Program-made: the position numbers and the translations under genes
Assembly: GCF_000613925.1 (NCBI RefSeq)
Contig: NZ_BAJX01000005.1
Location: 124,001 to 188,000, forward strand
DNA from: Prevotella histicola JCM 15637 = DNF00424
GTDB lineage: Bacteria > Bacteroidota > Bacteroidia > Bacteroidales > Bacteroidaceae
Length of the DNA stretch: 64,000 bases
Direction: 5' to 3'
The notes under the pieces: generated by a model
Told to the model about the DNA's origin: nothing
The model's database searches: none
What the model saw: only the letters and a program-made list of their open reading frames with translations
Part shown: positions 60,982 to 64,000 of the stretch, in pieces
Numbering within the stretch: position 1 is the first letter of the stretch
Layout: each line of letters opens with the position of its first letter

Positions 60982-62190
60982 TTAATACGCCTTTATTCTA
61001 TACTTGATACCCAACTCGATACGGTTTGTATTGTACTTATCAAGTCCGCTCTTAGCTGTATAACTAACCTTTCGACCTATATAAGCAAGGAAAACACGGA
61101 GATCCTGGCTCTTAACAGGATAGTATTCAACGCTCCCTACGTAGCCATAACTCTCACGATAGTTCTTGAATTGCTCAACCTTTGTGGCGCTGGCAGTCTC
61201 ATACATACCCTTCAACATAAGGTTCCATTGTGGTGCAAACTGCCAGTTGAGCTTCGTAACGAATGAGTTGTAATGCACATCACTCATCCATACGTTAGCT
61301 AAAGAAGGAGCTGAGACGAGTCCAGAAAGCTCATTTGACACAATACCTAACCGATCGAGGCCATCAAATTCACCCATATAATCGAAATAAATCTGTAGCT
61401 TTGAAAGGTTCAACTGCTGACCAAGGAAGAGCAAACGACTGTACTTATGACGTGCTTCTCCTTGTAATCCCCATGACCAACGGGTCTGTAATTTATTGCC
61501 AAAGAAGCTACCATTCCAGTTAACAATATAGGTTAGCGGATTGCGTGAAGCCTCCAAAGGACGGGAACTTGTCGCATTCCCCTCAACAGCTACCGAGCCA
61601 TTACCATATACTTCACCGAACTTCTCGTTATGAGAGTTTGTCACTTCAAAGACAAATTCCTGTGTTGGTACAGGCTTAATAGTAGCTGCCACACCTGCCA
61701 TATAGTTATCCATGGTTCCTACCATATCGGAGAATTCATAGATATACATAGGGTTTTCATCAAACTCAAAGCCTCCCCAGGTCTGGCACATCTTACCACC
61801 TTCGAGCTTAAACTTATCTGAGAACTTATAACCTACCATCATAATATCCGTCGCTTTAGCAAAGTTGTCTCCACTCTTAGCTGCATTTGACTTATTAAGA
61901 CGGTGACGGAAACGATAGTAAAGCTTATCTGTCAGGTTACCTTTAATCTCCAAACGAAGCTGTTTATTCTCAAAGTTTGTACTCCATTTGTGGTCTGCAT
62001 CCGACTGAACTTGTGCACTTGCAGCATAGTTAAAGTAGACATTGAACATGTCATTGTGCTTCTGTAGCTTTGCAACTTCCTCTGCAAGAGACTTGAATTT
62101 GGCGTCATTGGCTCCATAGCCATGGTTGTCCTGTGCTGAGACTCCTAATGAGAGAGCCAGGAAACTGGTTAGTAGTAGAGTCTTTTTCAT
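60982..62190 (-). CDS. Outer-membrane porin (OprO/OprP-like)
   Basis: The 402-residue protein has a signal peptide (MKKTLLLTSFLALSLGVSA, then Q). A short N-terminal coiled coil (FKSLAEEVAKLQKHND) as in trimeric porins is followed by a 16-strand-like barrel with alternate aromatic residues: FENKQLRLEIKGNLTDKLYYRFRHRLN, FKLEGGKMCQTWGGFEF, TRWSWGLQGEARH and a last strand NRIELGIKYRIKAY. It lies between the L-asparaginase and aspartase genes, so it may let amino acids or C4-dicarboxylates pass. Substrate choice is an inference from position. Confidence 0.8.
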   Translation of the reverse strand: MKKTLLLTSFLALSLGVSAQDNHGYGANDAKFKSLAEEVAKLQKHNDMFNVYFNYAASAQVQSDADHKWSTNFENKQLRLEIKGNLTDKLYYRFRHRLNKSNAAKSGDNFAKATDIMMVGYKFSDKFKLEGGKMCQTWGGFEFDENPMYIYEFSDMVGTMDNYMAGVAATIKPVPTQEFVFEVTNSHNEKFGEVYGNGSVAVEGNATSSRPLEASRNPLTYIVNWNGSFFGNKLQTRWSWGLQGEARHKYSRLLFLGQQLNLSKLQIYFDYMGEFDGLDRLGIVSNELSGLVSAPSLANVWMSDVHYNSFVTKLNWQFAPQWNLMLKGMYETASATKVEQFKNYRESYGYVGSVEYYPVKSQDLRVFLAYIGRKVSYTAKSGLDKYNTNRIELGIKYRIKAY

Positions 62191-62327
62191 ATTAGTTTGG
62201 TTTTCAGTTATTATTAATAAATATGGTAAGTACTACCATTTTAAATGCCATAAAAAGGTTTGTTGAGGTGTATACAGTGGGGACAGACGCCTTCCGACAC
62301 CCATCCCTACCCGTTAACACCTTAAGT

Positions 62328-63383
62328 TTAGTACTCGTTGAAGTACTGTTGTATCTTCTGCCAGTCCTTGGTTTTTGTCAAAGCAAGCATGAGAAGAACA
62401 CGCGCTTTCTGTGGGTTGAGGTTCAAAGATGCTACAAAATGATACTTCGCATCATCCACTTCACCGTTGAGATTAGTAGGACCAAAGGGTACACGACTTG
62501 ACCGAACAATCTGTATACCACTGTTCTGTGCCTTCAAAGCAACGTCGAACACGTCCTTATAGAAGTTACCATCACCTACTCCAGCGAGGACAATTCCATC
62601 AAACTTAGCATTTACGAAAGCCTGGATTGGCAGTGGAGAACAGTTTGCATAACCATAAACAATGCCAACTTTTGGCAGACTTGTGAGGTTATCAACATTG
62701 AATTCAGAGGTAAGACCTTGCTTAGCAACTGGCTTATGGAGGAAGTATGGCTTACCATTGTACACATATCCCATCTCACCATAGAGCCCTCCTTTGAAGG
62801 TAGAGACGTCAGTTGTATGGGTTTTGATGACTGACTTAGCCTCAAAAAGCTCATTGTTCATACAAACCATTACGCCATGTCCCTTTGAAGAAGGGTCTAC
62901 TAAGGTACAGATACCATTATAAAGGTTAGCTGGACCATCGGCACTAATGGCTGTAGAAGGGCGCATTGAACCTACCATCACTACTGGTTTATCCGTATGA
63001 ACAGTAAGAGAAAGGAAATAAGCTGTCTCTTCCATAGTATCCGTTCCATGCGTAATAAGAACGCCATCATAGCCCTCTTTGTTCAGAAGATCATTGATAC
63101 GCTTAGCCAATTTCAGCCAAACTTCATCATTCATGTCCTGACTTCCAATGTTAACAAGCTGTTCGCCTGACACGTCAGCAATGTCCTTAATCTGTGGAAC
63201 AGCATCAATGAGGGTCTGAACGCCTACCTGTCCTGCCCCATAAGCAGAACTTGTAGCTGATGCAGAGACGCCCGCAATGGTTCCACCTGTGGCAATAATG
63301 CGAATCTTTGGCTTCTGTGCGTATACGACAGTAGACATAACCAATGCCAAAACTGTCACAAATGTGATTTTAAGGATTCTCAT
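62328..63383 (-). CDS. ansB: Periplasmic L-asparaginase (type II)
   Basis: The 351-residue protein has a signal peptide (cleavage after ...STVVYA, then Q). The enzyme splits asparagine into aspartate and ammonia. The two asparaginase signatures are present: IRIIATGGTIAGVSAS with the catalytic Thr at about 34, and DGVLITHGTDTMEETAYFLSLTV with the second Thr-Asp pair at about 110. Also FKGGLYGEMG and the terminal KDWQKIQQYF. Its periplasmic location makes aspartate available to the aspartase and the C4-dicarboxylate transporter. The gene follows dcuB with an 88-base gap in the same direction. Confidence 0.95.
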   Translation of the reverse strand: MRILKITFVTVLALVMSTVVYAQKPKIRIIATGGTIAGVSASATSSAYGAGQVGVQTLIDAVPQIKDIADVSGEQLVNIGSQDMNDEVWLKLAKRINDLLNKEGYDGVLITHGTDTMEETAYFLSLTVHTDKPVVMVGSMRPSTAISADGPANLYNGICTLVDPSSKGHGVMVCMNNELFEAKSVIKTHTTDVSTFKGGLYGEMGYVYNGKPYFLHKPVAKQGLTSEFNVDNLTSLPKVGIVYGYANCSPLPIQAFVNAKFDGIVLAGVGDGNFYKDVFDVALKAQNSGIQIVRSSRVPFGPTNLNGEVDDAKYHFVASLNLNPQKARVLLMLALTKTKDWQKIQQYFNEY

Positions 63384-63471
63384 AAGAATTCGTATTTATA
63401 AGTTAAACATTTCCTATTTTATCATTGACCTAAGGCTTTGAAGCCCCATGTAGTACCGTAAAACAGTGATT

Positions 63472-64000
63472 TCAACGGAAGAATTGAACCATCAATACTC
63501 CCAGCAAAATAGACACTATAGTGGTGATGAAACCAGGTATCTGGAAACTATGATTGATGACATACTTACCAACACGTGTCGTTCCTGTACGGTCAAAATC
63601 AATGGCTGCCACCTCCGTCGGATAGTTTGGAAGGAAGAAATAGCCATTACAAGCTGGGAACATAGCAATGAGTAAAAGCGGATTGATACCCAAAGCGATG
63701 CCAACAGGATAGAGTGTAGTTACTGTAGCAGCCTGTGAGAAGAGCATGATGCTCAATAAGAAGAGGGCAACAGCGAAGAGAATAGGTGTAGAAGAGATCA
63801 TTGAAGACAGTGCTGCATCAAGAATCTTCTCATTACCAACATAGAAAGTATTACCCATCCATGCTATACCGAAGATGGCAACGACAGCATTCATTCCTGC
63901 TTTGAATATGTTTCCATTGACAGCATCTCCCACTTTACCCTTACCAACGAGCAGAATCAAAGCGGCATCGGACATCATTATCATCTCAATAGTCTGACTC
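63472..64000 (-). CDS. dcuB: Anaerobic C4-dicarboxylate transporter DcuB-type, N-terminus beyond the window
   Basis: The C-terminal 176 residues lie in the window. The frame stays open to the last base, so the gene continues to the right. The Dcu family moves fumarate, aspartate and succinate across the inner membrane by antiport. Conserved parts are SDAALILLVGKGKVGDAV, GIAWMGNTFYVGNEK, a long hydrophobic segment SSTPILFAVALFLLSIMLFSQAATVTTLYPVGIALGIN, PACNGYFFLPNYPTEVAAIDFDRTGTTRVGKYVINHSFQIPG and the final helix. Assignment to the B subtype is tentative; DcuA is the alternative. It is the first visible gene of the asparagine/aspartate unit and the promoter is outside the window. Confidence 0.9.
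   Translation of the reverse strand, partial: SQTIEMIMMSDAALILLVGKGKVGDAVNGNIFKAGMNAVVAIFGIAWMGNTFYVGNEKILDAALSSMISSTPILFAVALFLLSIMLFSQAATVTTLYPVGIALGINPLLLIAMFPACNGYFFLPNYPTEVAAIDFDRTGTTRVGKYVINHSFQIPGFITTIVSILLGVLMVQFFR

Overview
The window looks like chromosomal DNA of an oral-type Prevotella (Bacteroidota). The grounds are the moderate GC, at least a dozen promoters with the Bacteroidota -7 box TAnnTTTG, two SusC/SusD pairs, the type IX secretion genes porU and porV, a hybrid two-component sensor, and lipoprotein signals of the Bacteroidota type. The species is inference.

Layout. 1-4.5 kb: end of ispD, recG, a secreted M23/LysM peptidase and a small basic secreted protein with a broken frame. 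4.5-10.2 kb: two glycosyltransferases, a candidate small RNA and a tandem pair of paralogous secreted proteins of unknown function. 10.7-16.8 kb: FAH-family gene, porU, porV and ispF in one direction. 17.4-20.7 kb: rplM-rpsI and rpsB-tsf. 21.5-29.5 kb: a lactonase-fold propeller protein, a hybrid histidine kinase/AraC sensor with a sugar-binding-protein sensor domain, a TlpA-like lipoprotein without the redox CxxC, and pnp. 30-34.9 kb: a likely metal-uptake cluster (His/Cys-rich membrane peptide, TonB receptor, two DUF4625-like lipoproteins) and an NlpE-like lipoprotein. 35.6-41.6 kb: a TPR-like gene and a first SusC/SusD pair. 42.3-47.8 kb: a YfcE-like phosphoesterase, dusB, higBA, a P1B-type ATPase and a small secreted protein. 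47.9-54.6 kb: a compact glucan-type locus (GH13, SusD, SusC). 55-58.9 kb: an acyltransferase and a fimbrillin-like lipoprotein behind a 57-residue ORF. 59.5-64 kb: aspA, porin, L-asparaginase and dcuB, which together would take asparagine to aspartate to fumarate and exchange C4-dicarboxylates for fumarate respiration.

The most unusual feature is between the genes. Seven intergenic regions hold an array of about five 22-bp stem-loop units (core AAAAG-N5-CTTTT), several with a recognisable head (TTTAATAG) and a conserved tail. Two more regions hold a second family with 22-bp TTACA...TGTAA units inside 16-bp terminal inverted repeats, and one holds a third family with 21-bp units. The nearly constant copy number, fixed architecture and A/T tracts every 11 bp suggest a dispersed element with a structural role rather than random repeats.

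Sequence quality needs care. Seven genes (8 breaks) have a frame break that a single added or removed base repairs, and 7 of the 8 breaks are single-base losses. Most of these genes are otherwise intact and conserved (pnp, susC, susD), so base-calling error is more likely than gene death.
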